From assembly GCA_964017045.1 (NCBI GenBank), contig OZ024797.1, forward strand, positions 12,679,062 to 12,743,061: a stretch of DNA of 64,000 bases. Direction: 5' to 3'. A program made the translations under genes and the position numbers. Of the stretch, positions 47,354 through 60,800 are shown one piece after another. Positions within the stretch are counted from its first letter, which is position 1. The number at the start of each line of letters is the position of its first letter. Origin of the DNA: Omphiscola glabra. Taxonomy: Eukaryota > Mollusca > Gastropoda > Lymnaeidae. The notes under the pieces are model-generated. The model saw only the letters and a program-made list of their open reading frames with translations. It searched no databases and was not told the origin of the DNA.

Positions 47354-50300
47354 ATGGCAGACCAGGAGCAAAAAGCATTACAACTGATCGCGGAGGCTGA
47401 AAAGAAATTGAAATCTGCTAAAGGAGTTTTTTCATCATTTTTTGGGTAATAATGACAAATTTTACTACGTTTTAAACTTAAACTTGTATATGTAGTGATC
47501 ACTAACCACTGTCGCCACTGATGACCACTCATATTAAATAAATTACATCATATTTTACAGTGTAGACTGTAGAGGCATACTCATTGTGTCTCTTTCATCA
47601 AACAGGTTGACAATCACTGACAATAATTACTTATAATATTATTGAATAGTGACTATGATGACACTTTTCAGTTCCAACTTGTGACTTGTTAAATTCATAG
47701 GCTCACTGACTATGACTATGATTTAGGTACTTTGACAAAATTTTTCAATATTGTCCTATTGTCATAAATGATATATCATATTGAAGGGCTAGCTATAAGC
47801 TTTGCAAAAATACCAATTTCATCTTTCTATCTTTTATAGAATTGAAGTTATGAATTTTTTAGTGAATTTTTTAACCCCCTTCTTTATCTTTGTATTTTAC
47901 TACAAAAACGTGTGACCGACTTACCAAATTTCTGACTTATTTGCCCAAAACTTTTTTATTTTACAAGATAATGCTACCATATTTTCAGGAAACATTCTCA
48001 ATGCAATATTAAACACAATGAACAACAAAGCTTTTAAATAACATCAAGACTTTGTATTTTGAAACAAATTATTTGAGGGTATGTTAAGCAAAATGTGAAC
48101 AGAAAAATTGGAAAAACCATTGCTGATAAAAAAAATAATTACCGGTACTTGTTTGTTGAATTTGAATGAATTATATGCTTGTGTTCAATTTTAAATCACT
48201 TCTTATATTTATAAAAAGGTAAGTAGTCTTTTTTCTCTAAAATCGAATGTAATTATAAATAAAAATTAATCAAAATAATTTTTTCTCTACATTCAAACGG
48301 GCCTCCTTGGAAGAAATTCCGAGTTCTACAATAGAAAATTTTCTCTTGTATCTGAAATTAGCCTAGAAAAACATCTTATCATATTAAATCATAATCCTGA
48401 ATTTACACTACACAATTTCTTATTTCTTTTAAATAATTTAAATTTTCTATTAATTAAAACTTGTTTCTTTTTTATTTTATTATTATTATTAATTATAATT
48501 AGACATTTTTTTTTCTAATTCTATGTCATGTCATTACAAGTACTTAAGAATAATTTAAAATTTATGATTAAATACCTTATTTAATTTTAAAATATTACTT
48601 AAATTTCTCCTTTAAGTGCATTTGTAGTAACAGAATAGTATTGGTTCATTAAGTGTAATAATAATTAAGCTTAAATTAGCAAGTAGACTTAGACTACGAC
48701 ACCGACACCGGTAGTTCTCGCATTTCTATTATTTTAATTAAAAAGCAAGTTCCCATCAGTTTAATATTCATAATTTCAATTTATTTGTATTATCTTATCC
48801 AATTCTATGAATTTTTAAAGTATGTTTTATATATTTACTTAGATTTATTCAGATGTTTAAAGATTACAAAAGGATTTAACTATTATTAAATGTTATTTAG
48901 AGCCGCGTCTATCAGCCCGGTGAAGACAAAAAATCGGTCGCCATTTTTTTTTTCCCGTTGATGAAGGTTGACCATTTTCTGTGGAGTGCTGTAACATTCA
49001 ATTGAGCTAGGATAATTGACTATTTCAAAGTTATTAGCAATCCAAATTAGATGATACACATGAGTCTTTGGGTTTCAATCATGTATGAATGCTCCAAAGA
49101 AGTATTTAAGACATTTATAGCTTACCGAGAGTCAAAAAGTGACTCAGAAAAAAAAACGGGGGTTCCCCTCATTGGGTAAATTGTATGAGCGTCACCGGAA
49201 GACAAACAGTAAACGTAATCGATGACAAAATGAAGTTATAATTAGTAAACTGTGACGTAAAACACATAAATCCGAGGTCACCGTAAAGGCAACTATTAAA
49301 TGGCCACAAAAGTTTTTCCGTAATTTTTCGAGTGCGCAGAAGCGATGCACGAGTGACTTTCAAAATACCTACTATGATGTCAGTGGCATGACATAGACAT
49401 AGGGAGAGGAGGGATGGTCCACCCTGGGCAGCAATTTTTTCCTCTATTTTTTATGTTAATAAGGGACAGCATTTTCGGCCAACTGCAGTTGTTTTTGGGG
49501 GGAGGGGAGGCAGCAGAAATCTTGGTCCACCTCAGCACCACTAACCCTAGCTACGCCACTGGCCTAGCCCACCTAAGTCAAGTGTCATAATATGTTCATA
49601 CTATTATAATTAGGCTACTTGATAATTTTTAGGCCTAATGATAATTTTTCTTGTATTAAGTATGAAAGGCATAATCATTGAATCATTGTGACTTTTAAAT
49701 TAATATGTTATGAGTATAGTCATAGTAAATCCCAACCCCGTTTGTATGATTAGAACCAATAAAAGCAGATCAGGGGTAGGCCACTGAAGGGCGATGTCTA
49801 TACTATACATTTATTGTAGGGCTAAGGTGGTTCTTAGTCGCTGCCTATATTGTCGCTATATTGACCTAACTTTGCAACTTCCCTTGACAGAGGGAAGGTA
49901 AGCTGTTTATCCTATTATTGGAGGCTTACATGTTAGTTTCTTTTTTTATGGAACATGCTAAACTGCTAAACATGATATTCCAATCATAAGCTCAAGTTTC
50001 TACAAATGTAAATACTTAAAACATAGTAATACTAACTTCTTCTTTAGGATTTATTTTGAGTTTGACAGTTTAAAATTTGTTTGTGTATATTTCAGAGGAG
50101 GAGGATCCAAACAAGAAGAAGCATGTGATTTATATGTTAGGGCAGCAAATGCCTTTAAAATGGCTAAGAAGTGGCCACGTAAGCATATACTTTTTTTTTT
50201 GGTTTTAATTAATCATGAACGTGAACACAATTTTTTGAAAATAAAATGTAGAAGCCAATAAACACAAGTTTGAACTATTTAAAGAATTTAAATACAATGA

Positions 50301-52951
50301 GCAATTGAGGTCAATTATTACCTCTAGGCTTCCATTGTATATGCTGAACAAAGATAATTTTTTTTTAAAGAAATCAGATTTTTAAAACATTTACTAACTC
50401 AAATCATAACTAAAATTAAGTTGATTAAATTATTATGAAATTAACAATATCAAAATTCATTAATTTTATGTCATAGTATTTATTAGCGCTCACATATTTT
50501 GTACTACTTACTTTGGCAAGGTCATGACTTATTTGAAATCTAAATAAATAGAGGCTCATATTTCAGCTGTTGCCTTGCAAATCAGTAGCTAAATTAAATA
50601 GTTCATATTTTAAAACAATCTAAAGATAGAAACTGGAGACTTTTTACTCTACTTCATTTTAAATTGTTCATGGATTGTATTTTTAAAATCTTTTCTCAAC
50701 ATAACTTTTCAGAAGCTGGGAAGGCATTTGAAGAAGCCGCTCAGTTGCAGTTGGCCATGGGAAGTAAACATGAAGGAGCAACACATTATGTTGATGCTGG
50801 AAACTGTTACAGGAAGGCTGACCCCAATGGTAAATTAAGTTGAAACATAATTGATTATATATTTAAGTTCACATATCAATTATCTAATTAGTATTTCAGA
50901 CCTGTTTACTCTTACGATTTTGGCATACAATGTACAATTTTGACGTGCATACATTATACATACTGTATGTTTGTTTTTTACTATTATGATAATGTATTGA
51001 ATGATTTTGTGATAATATTGTACGATTTTAAGAGTTTGAGGGATAAACAGGTCTGGTATTTTCCCTCAAAATCTGGATATAAGAGGTGTGTTTTATTTTT
51101 CATTATGATTGGGATTTTCATCAATAATTTATTTAATTAATGCTGTCAAAATTTTCTATATAAAATCTCATTTTCTTCTAGCTGCTGTTAGTGCAATTCA
51201 CAAAGCTATTGAAATTTACACAGACATGGTGAGCTTTTGAAAGATATATTATTTAAAAGGTTAAAATATATTCTTTTTAAAACCTTAAGTGGCATTAAAG
51301 CATTTTCCTTAATGAAAATTGGACATCAGTTTCCACAATTTATTTTCATAAAATCCTTTTTTTTTATTCTATCTATATTCAAACCATTGCTTTCTTTAAA
51401 ATGAAGTTAAGTATTACCTTGTAAAAATAAATACTTATGTTTGTATTTAAAAGGGTAGATTCAACATAGCAGCCAAACACCATATCACTGTTGCAGAAAT
51501 TTATGAAAATGAATTAGCTGACATGGAAAAGGTGAATCTTAATACTTAACACTTCTAAAAATTACTGTTTTGCTTCTTAAATTATGCAAAAGGCTGGCCC
51601 CTTAACTTCTTCAAGATGTGGAGTTTCAGAAAATGGTTCATTTTTATGTTCTGCCATTATAATAAAATCACAGACATATTGATTTGCATACACCTGTAAG
51701 ACAATATAAATCTGTCTTTATTTTTTAAGCTGAATAAGGCTTTTAGTAGAAGCGTTATTTACCTTGATTCTTTCTAAGATAATGCTTCACCCAATTATTT
51801 AAACACATAGTTTATGTCCTTTTATCTTGAGTAGTAATGATTGAAATTCCCTATAACTATCAGGGATGAATGAGTTAATCATAAAAAGAAATTATTGTGT
51901 AGTTTGGGTCATCATTTATGTTTTCTTGTTATAACAGGCTGTACAAAACTATGAACAAGCTGCAGATTATTATAAAGGGGAAGAGTCTAACAGGCAAGTA
52001 AAAAAAATCATCTAGTACACTTGCTGCGAAAAATATCACTTTTGAAAACAAAACTTGAAAAGAAAAATAGAAAAGGACAAAATTTAAATAAAAATTAGAA
52101 AACGGTATCAGGTTGTCTCTCTTTCCTGTGAAATTTACTAAGTATTAATAGTTTTGTTCTTTATTTCCCATCAGCTCTGCAAATAAATGTTTACAAAAAG
52201 TGGCACAGTTCTCTGCAACATTAGAAAAGTATGAGAAGGCAATTGAAATTTATGAGCAAGTAAGTCTTCAACACAAAGCAGACTGGTCATTACATTGTCT
52301 TCATATTTAACCTTTACATTATTTTATGAATTACCCAATGAACATCAGCACATGAACATAAAATATTTGCTATGTTTTTTTTTGTTTTTTTTTTAAGATT
52401 GCTACATCATGTATGGACAACTCACTACTTAAATACAGTGCAAAAGATCATTTTTTCCGGTCATCTATATGCCATTTGTGCATGGATCCGATAAATGCAT
52501 CTGTTGCTGTCAAAAAATATGAAGAGATGTTTCCAGCCTTTGGTGATTCCAGAGAGTGTAAACTGATTAAGGTTTGTATACATCCAAGGCCAGTTATTTG
52601 AGTAGTTTTAAAGTTACAAAGAGAAATTTATCTCTAAAATCAGCCCCATGGTGTTTAGTAAATTGTTCCTTGAAGGGTTTTGCAGATTTAGAAAAGAATT
52701 AAATTTGTTAAAAATCCTTTTGATTTTAAAAAAATATATTTGTGTGTGTAAGCTATATAACTTTTAAGTCAATCTTGCTAAAGTTATTTTTTCCTTTCCA
52801 GAAACTGCTTGAGTCCATAGAGGCAGAAAATGTGGACCAATTTACAGAGGTATTGCAAGAATATGATAGCATATCTCGTCTTGATCCAGTCCTCACAACA
52901 CTCCTTCTGAGAGTCAAGAAACAGTTAAATTCTGAACCTGATTTATGTTAA
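47354..52951 (+). CDS. NAPA: Alpha-SNAP (NSF attachment protein), complete
   Basis: Nine exons: 47354-47445, 50096-50178, 50713-50829, 51182-51228, 51454-51531, 51938-51993, 52175-52259, 52398-52571, 52802-52951. They total 882 bases, 293 codons, against 295 in human. The protein binds SNARE complexes and recruits NSF to take them apart after membrane fusion. The N-terminus has the membrane-contact loop [18 protein letters not shown]-like helical repeats follow: [73 protein letters not shown] and [16 protein letters not shown]. The C-terminus keeps [20 protein letters not shown], with the conserved leucine pair near the end that stimulates NSF. Intron 6 (51994-52174) has a GC donor; all others are GT-AG. 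Introns 1 and 3 hold MITEs. Beta-SNAP cannot be excluded by name, but invertebrates usually have one alpha-type gene. Confidence 0.97.
49376..49562. mobile_element. hAT-like MITE in alpha-SNAP intron 1
   Basis: It begins CAGTGGCATGACATAG and ends CCCTAGCTACGCCACTG, an imperfect inverse. The inside has GGTCCACCCTGGGCAGC, also seen at 18697-18722. No clear target duplication. Confidence 0.65.
50897..51055. mobile_element. CAGACCTG-family MITE with 6-bp target duplication (copy 1)
   Basis: It starts CAGACCTGTTTACTCTTACG and ends GGGATAAACAGGTCTG. GTATTT flanks both sides (50891-50896, 51056-51061). It is in alpha-SNAP intron 3. The copy in golgin-84 at 62654-62821 is in the opposite orientation. 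Confidence 0.85.
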
Positions 52952-55900
52952 AATCATCATCTCATGTCATTAAAATTAGCCAACAGTTTTACTTGTAAAG
53001 GCATTTAGAATCGATATTTAGATAATTATTCTTTTTATTTTTAAAAGTAATGTAACTATACAATTTAGAGCTACTGGTATCATAAGAAAGCTGTAAACAT
53101 TAACGATTAAAATATGAATAGTGCATAAGGAATTTTGTGCAATAATTTAGCGATGTTTGCATACTTTCAATTAAATTTTTGTCTGAATGACTTTAAAAGA
53201 TATTTATATCCATAAGATGTTTTTAATACCAACTAAGAAAAAATGCTGAAATTACCTGTAATTGTTGTACAGCAACTTTTCAAGTAAGCAGTCATGTATA
53301 TGTACACAATATAGCTTATCTAAGTGTGTGTTGTTTTTTTCTATTTATCATTTGATTCACCTTGTCTTTTTTAAAATTAATTATCATTAGGTTGCTTAAA
53401 ACCAAAAGATTAAAGATACAATCTTTTCAGTAATATTTATATTTACTTTTTAAACCAAACTACAAGATGCTATCTAATTCACTTGGTGGATGGTTTTCAT
53501 TTTCTGGATTTTTTAAAACCCTTATTTATTAAAATAAACAATGATGCTATCAAATATTATTGTGATATTAATATTATCTATAGAAAAGATGTAAAAGTTT
53601 CTATTTAAAGTATTAATATTTTGAAAAGAAATTTCTAGAAACTGGCATGGGAGCTAGATACTGTGGGAATAATTTTGACAGGAAAACGAACTCCAAAGGA
53701 ATTAATGTTACCCAGCAGTTAAAAAAAACTTTCGTTTCACATTTAATGTAGAGTGATCAGAGTCAGTTGTGTATTATAGAATTGTACACGGATGTGCTTT
53801 TGACAGCCTGTCACCTCCTTTGACTTTTGAAGAGCAATGGTGTGTGATGGGGTGGTAACACATGTATAGAATGCATTCATTTGATGTAAGAAAAACATCT
53901 CGATGCATACAGATGAATTTTCAAATTTTATATGCATGTTATTTTATCATTCTTTATTGATTACTTAAATAACAGTGTTGTGCAAAATATATTACAATAT
54001 GTTTTTGGTTAGAATGTATTTTTTACCATTCCATAATAAAGTTTTAAAGTATTGCACTTTGACTAAATACAAAATATTTGAGGAGCAACTCTTCCTTAAC
54101 TTTATTAACAGAGAGCATGTTTGCCTGCTATAGAAAAAGGAAAAAACAAAAAGTCTGTATTGCACTAGGAAAATTGCATTTTCACAAACTTTTCTGGAAT
54201 GGATTCAGATAGAAAAAAGGCAATAATTTATTTAAAACAAAATATAGGTTTAAATTTACACTTGCTATGCTGAAATTTAAGAAGAACACTTTTAAGAATT
54301 GAAATGTTTGGACAACAAATCAAAAACCATTTTTTATTGCTTTCATTATGGTCATCTCTAAAGATGGTTCAATTAAAAGGTGATATATACAAATATATGA
54401 CCTTAAAGAAAACTAGCACTGAGATAGTATCCTGCATTGCAATTTTTTCAGTGAGTGTACATTTGCCACAGTTGTGTACATTTTATATTTAGGTGTTATC
54501 ATATTTTTTATTTGTTCTCAGTCCTTTTTCTTCTGAGAAAGTAAATTATTTTAACTATTAACTTAATCTAGTTACACCCCTCTAGCACTAGCCAATTTTA
54601 TTATACAGAAACTCTTTTAAAAAACAACATTGCAGATAAATGTTTGAGTGATGATTTGTAGGCTTGTTTAGTAATTCACTAATTTAATCTAGGAAACAAA
54701 TATTTTTTACTTCTATTTAAAAATAATTAAAGCCAAATTAACAGTGAAAAAAAATTCCATTACTTGTTACATATAGTAATCAGTTGTGGCAGTAGTATCA
54801 CAATAACTTTAATTTAAATTTTGGTTTAAGAATTATTAAGTTTAAAAAATGTGAACATTTATGTTCAGTTTCTATTTTGTTTACTTATTTCATGATTTTA
54901 AAACGGAATACCTGAGTCTTGCCGTTGATAAATTGCAGTTAATATTACTCCAAATCTTATAATTGACTTTTAATATTACTTAACTAGCAGGCCTTTCCTG
55001 ATGCAGAACTGATATACAAATGAAAAGATAAAATTTTATGATTTTAAATAGATCTAGTACTTTATTTATACAACAGTCTCTTTGTCTGCATTAAATATCT
55101 ATATCCTTTCATGGCTGTTTCAAGTATCTATTCTTGTAATATTGTAATTATAGATAGACACAACCATTTTCACCATATTTTGTTGGTGGCAAGTTAACCC
55201 CTCCTATTTGGTGGTAACTTACTGTCAAAAGCTGTTATGCCTAACTTTCTTATTTTATGTTGATTGTCAGAAATAAACATCTGAAAAATTGTCTTCCCAA
55301 ACAAGTCCTGGTCTTTCAGTTGGAGTGAGTATGGAATGATAGTGATAATTCTCATGTGGATTTTGAAAAAAAAAAAATATATATCTGGTTACCCAAAACA
55401 TTTGATTGAAAGTGTTTTGACCGACTAATCATGTGCTTTAATGCTAACCTAATACTATGGGTCCTTAGCCTTTATTAAAATTAAAGAGTCTCTGGGAATG
55501 TGAAACTGAAACATTGGGAAAATAAGTGAAAAGAGCAGATGGGATAAATAATATTTCGTCTTAGATCCTAACCAATCAAATTGAACAAGTTAAATTTAAA
55601 GCAGGGTTTCCAAATTTTAAAAAGAGCCCTTGCATCAGAAAAAATTATAAGAGGACTGATTATATTTGATTGCTGAATAAATAAGAGTAGAATAAAATGT
55701 TTAAGAATAATGAAAAACTCAGAACAACAAGCACTTCTTTTTTTACAAGTAGATACACACTTTTTGTAATTGAAACAGACACCATTTTAAAACAAAGCCA
55801 AGTTTTATTGAAAATATTTCCCCTGTAAATTTGTTTTGTGAGTACCACACATATATGGAAAACACTAAGAAGACTCATACACTTTTGATACCATACAAAA

Positions 55901-57516
55901 TCTTAAACCATGTCACATACAAATACAACTCACACTTGTTTTATAATGAAAAAATTGGTTATAATTTTATGGTGACCAAATTATATTTTAACCTTTAGCT
56001 GTTTATTTTAATAACACTGATTGAAGTCAACTAATTTAAATTTATACATATTTTGGTCACAAGAAATATTTAGCTATTTTTAAGATATGTTTATCTTTAT
56101 TATATACATAAACTAATTTTCAAACTAATAGTTCAGAACAGTCATTTTGTATTTCTGAGCGATTTAAACAGAAGAAACACAAAATAAAATGGCTGAAAGC
56201 ATATTATCATAAGTGCTATTACTGTTATAGGAATGTTAAAATTATAAGGTCGAGGATTGTGGGTACAGGTTTTGTGTTTTAGCAATAATTTTATATTGAA
56301 ATGCCTTAAAATTAATGCAGAATTCCTTTTTAAATCAGTGACTATTCATAAATCAATTTACATAAAGGTCGTTAATTAAAACTTTGGGACATTAAGTTAT
56401 ATTAAAATAATTTCATTGCAAACACCAAGATCTAAAGACATACAAAATATCTCACTTTCAGATAATTTAGGTTTTATTTTTGTTCCAATGTGAATGTTAA
56501 GTTACGCTGTTTGGTACCATGAGAGATTTCTAAATGCAATTGATGTAGCTGAATTCAGAAATAATTAGATTAATAGACATGTCAACTATTTTAAACACTT
56601 CAACTTCAAGCTAAATTGGCTACCAACAGCAGAAAACTTTGAAAATGATTTCCACTGATTTAAAGAAATTGTACATGTAAAACGGAAATGGAACTATAAG
56701 ACAAATGATATATTATTATGTGTAAATTATGAAAGACAACAGATCAATACAATTGTGTGAAATTTTCTATAAAAACAAATTCAATTTAAAATACTTTATT
56801 CATAATAAGCAACTGCTCTTTTAAAATGTATGTATTAATAAGTATCTTTACAGATACTAATAGTATATGGACACAATCTGGTTTACATTTAAATCCATAT
56901 TTGAATGAGATGTTCCTAAAATAGATATTTTGCTAAAGATCTGTAATGGCCAACACAAAATGAAAAAATGAGTCACTAAATAGAAGAAAGTTTGATAAAG
57001 CAAAATTTCAGTTATTGAATAACTGCTATGATAACATAAAATATATTCAGAGTACCGGGTACATATAATTTTTGCAAGCAATGATTTTTCACTCATAACG
57101 TAAACTTCCTGACCAAAATGTTTAGTGGTTCATAAAAATAATAATTAAACCTGTTCCCTTCAACTTTTGGTATAAAATATTGCTAATTACTAATAAAGCA
57201 CAAAATAATTGCAATTCATGCCTTCTCAAGGCTATTCAATACAAGCTCATCCTTAGTTATTGAAATGCCTTATTTGCAACCATAGGTCTATGATTGTAAA
57301 ATGGCAGCCATTGATAAGACAAAATTTAATTTGCTTTTACGCCAAGCATATGGGAAATGTCCTGCCCAACTGGTAAGCTTCCATGCCAGTCATTACAATA
57401 TATCAATCTATTAAAAATATATTTTAGGATGAACACGGGATGAAACATCGGAATATAGCTCAAATTCTGTCACTTTTAAATTAAATAAGACTTTAAAAAA
57501 ATACTTTGTAATAATA

Positions 57517-57552
<36 letters not shown>

Positions 57553-57698
57553 TTAAACAAAAGCCTCAATACATCACAATCACAAAGATTGATTTAATTA
57601 TTTTTTTTTCAAATAGAAAGATATTAAAACCATAACTCAATAAGCTAATTGGGTACGCAAATAATGTCAGGGCCTTCCCAATCATTCTTTATACAATC
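52952..57698. other. Alpha-SNAP 3' UTR and intergenic stretch to golgin-84
   Basis: The two genes converge here. The 4.7 kb are AT-rich with no supportable gene, domain or RNA. A TA run lies at 57523-57547. The near halves are probably the 3' UTRs of the two genes. Confidence 0.6.
54035..54040 (+). terminator. Candidate poly(A) signal of alpha-SNAP
   Basis: AATAAA in CCATAATAAAGTTTTAAAG, about 1.1 kb past the stop. Other signals occur nearer the stop in this AT-rich 3' region, so the true cleavage site is open. Confidence 0.4.
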
Positions 57699-57704
57699 TT
57701 TATT
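57699..57704 (-). terminator. Candidate poly(A) signal of golgin-84
   Basis: Minus-strand AATAAA about 105 bp past the golgin-84 stop, a normal distance. Confidence 0.45.
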
Positions 57705-57808
57705 AAATATGTCATTGAAATATGTACATTTACACACACGCACCAGTTAATTATATACATGTATTCAGATAGCATCTTATTTACAAGAACAGCAGGCAAC
57801 ACAGCACA

Positions 57809-60800
57809 TCAAGGGTCTGGTGGCTTTGGTTGATAGTCTGTGCCATGAACCTCTGGCTGATATGTCATCATGACAACCAGTACCCAAAAATGCAGCAGTG
57901 CCTGAATTGGAAGTGATCTTATTTTATATTCAGCTAAAATGAAAGTTGTACCGGTAAAAGTAAACTTATCTAATTGCAATTTTCTTTTAAACAATTAAAA
58001 GAATTAAAATTGACAACAATACCAGCTTGTAGACTAGAGTCAAACAATGACTATATTAAGAGTAACTGACACCAAGATATCATTTGTTAATGTTAAAAGT
58101 AGTAATGTTTTTACCTCTTTCAAAAATGATTAAACAGCATTTGAATAATGGAACTATAGAACTAGAAGTAAGACTAGCCTTGGGCACTCTAAGTTTAATG
58201 TACAATGAAGACACAATCATACTTCAGATAAATTTATGTGATACAGGCCCTCAACAAAGTGACTTACCATATATACTATTACAAAAACTCTGGCCATTGG
58301 ATACCTGCGGAGAAAGACACCTAGTCGTATGCTGAAAAAAAGGACATGTAGACGTAAAAATTTGTTTTAAAAAATAGCATTTGATTTCACAAAAATACAA
58401 ATTTCATTCCCTTTTACCTAAATCCATCAATTGAATTTGCTAAAGGAGAAATAATGCCGTGTAGATGTAAAAATGTTTTTAAAAATAGTGTTTGATGTCA
58501 TAAAATACAAATTTCTTTCTCTTTTACCTAAATCCATCAATAGAATTTGCTAAAGGAGAATGCCATGTAGATGTGAAAATGTTTTTAAAAATAGCGTTTG
58601 ATGTCACAAAATACAAATTTCTTTCTCTTTTACCTAAATCCATCAATAGAATTTGCTAAAGGAGAATGCCATGTAGATGTGAAAATGTTTTTAAAAATAG
58701 CGTTTGATGTCACAAAATTCAAAATTTCTTTCTCTTTTACCTAAATCCATCAATAGAATTTGCTAAAGGAGAATGCCATGTAGATGTGAAAATGTTTTTA
58801 AAAATAGCGTTTGATGTCACAAAATACACATTTCTTTCTCTTTTACCTAAATCCATCAATAGAATTTGCCGCTCTTTTCATTCTTCTTGTAACTTCGTGG
58901 TCAGTAGCAACTTCCCTTAGAAACATGGGTAGTCTTTGCCTTACTGTTGATGAAATAAATCATTTAAAAATAAATTATTATACCCACAAAGTGATTTCAG
59001 TCTAAACTGTATTTAACTATAACTATATTTATTATGCATCGTTTCATTTCTCAACATCTCATTTTCATTTTAAATTGGGTAAATTAAGCTTATTTAACCT
59101 TCTTGGGACAGACCGTATTTGGAATGTCAGTGCCAAGAAGATGGAGCCCTTTTCACAAACCCTGTACTTACTTTGCAACATGTATGCAAATGAGACATCC
59201 CGATTTACATAACGTATGCATGCAATTTTTTTACATTTAGAATAAACATGTTTTCTTTGCAAATTTTCTAATTGTTGAAGACTTAATAAGTCCTAACAAA
59301 CATATGAATGAGATTCATTGTGAAAAACTGCATAAAATATTCCAGTGGAGGTGCTTATGCCTTTTGGGATGTTTCTAGGTCAAATATTTTTAAGTAGCAT
59401 TTATAGGGGTCAATAGGTACACACAAAAATGCTATAAAATGACAGAACACTGTAAACTATCAATAGAAGCCGCCATTAAAATGGCAAGATGAGCAAGAGG
59501 CTATCAGCAAGAAGCTATCGGATTAGCTGGTACAAAGACCAGCCAGCCAATCTCGAGGCTTGTATCATTGGGCAGATGGATTGGCTTTTTGCCTATTTTA
59601 CCACCTCCCTCCAGGCCGATGGATTGGTCCAGCCATCACAAGAGGATTAAGAGCTCATGAAATAAACCTACCATCATCGTCATGATCGTTTACTGCCACC
59701 AACTGTGTGCTAGATGCAACACGAGGGATGGCATTTTCTAGCTCTCTGTACTGGTGCTGAAAATATAATAATTACAACATTTAAGTGGCCAAACAGAAGA
59801 CAGTTTGTAGTTCTTGTCCATTGTAAGAAGGGTCTCAAAAGGAACATAGGTCATAAGTATAATAATAGTAAATTTCTGTACATACCAAACACACTGCAAC
59901 TAATTACAGATACAAACAGGAAAGGGACCAAAGGGGTAGCAACAATCTCAGTCCTCCGTGCAATGTTAAGCTATGTTCTCACTGAGGATTTGTTTCATGT
60001 AAAGCTCTCAGGCACAAATCCTAGTTAAATAACCCAAAGAATCTTCTATCAGGTACTTGACTTGTACCTGACTGACACAGATATTCCAAGTAGGCGATTT
60101 TTACAGGAAGTTAAAATTATCCAGTGAAATAAAAGTTTTTATTTATCTAAACAAAATTTTCTTTTAAGTACCGCTATTTCAGTCTGCAAACATCTAAATA
60201 AGACAGCACCACATCACCTCTTTCACTCTTGTGCTGTACACTGGACATTGACTAAATGGGATGTTGGATAAACTCCCAATATGGCAATATCCATACAAAC
60301 ATAATATACAAAACTATTAAATGACATTGGCGGAACCCCTCTTCATCTTCACCCTACTCCTTATGCCTTAAAGGTCTATCATCTAATTATCTACTTAAAT
60401 ATTTCCAACCCCCTATTAGAAAGACTATATCTTTCAAAAAGAACAATAATGAAGTAATCTCTTAAACTTAAAAAAAATATTTAAAAACAAATTTGTTAAT
60501 CTACTAAAATTATAAATTATTTCTAATGTCTCTATATGGGGCACATCGGTGAGGCTTTAGCAGGGGTGGACAACCTATGGCCCACAGGCCACATGTTTAA
60601 TGTAGCCAGCAAGACATTCTGGGTAGTGGTTTAATCTATGGTTCTTTCTCTCTCTCTCTATCTATAGATATATCGTTATATATATATACATATAAAAGCC
60701 AAATGCAACTCACTCACTGATCACAAGAACAATAAGACCCATGAGGTTGAATTTTTCAACCTCTTATTATACTCAGAGTGTGCAATAACAATTTAGTATG

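Noticed and set aside
53743..54492. Short frames in the alpha-SNAP downstream region as small genes
   Set aside because: No domain, poor complexity and position in a likely 3' UTR.
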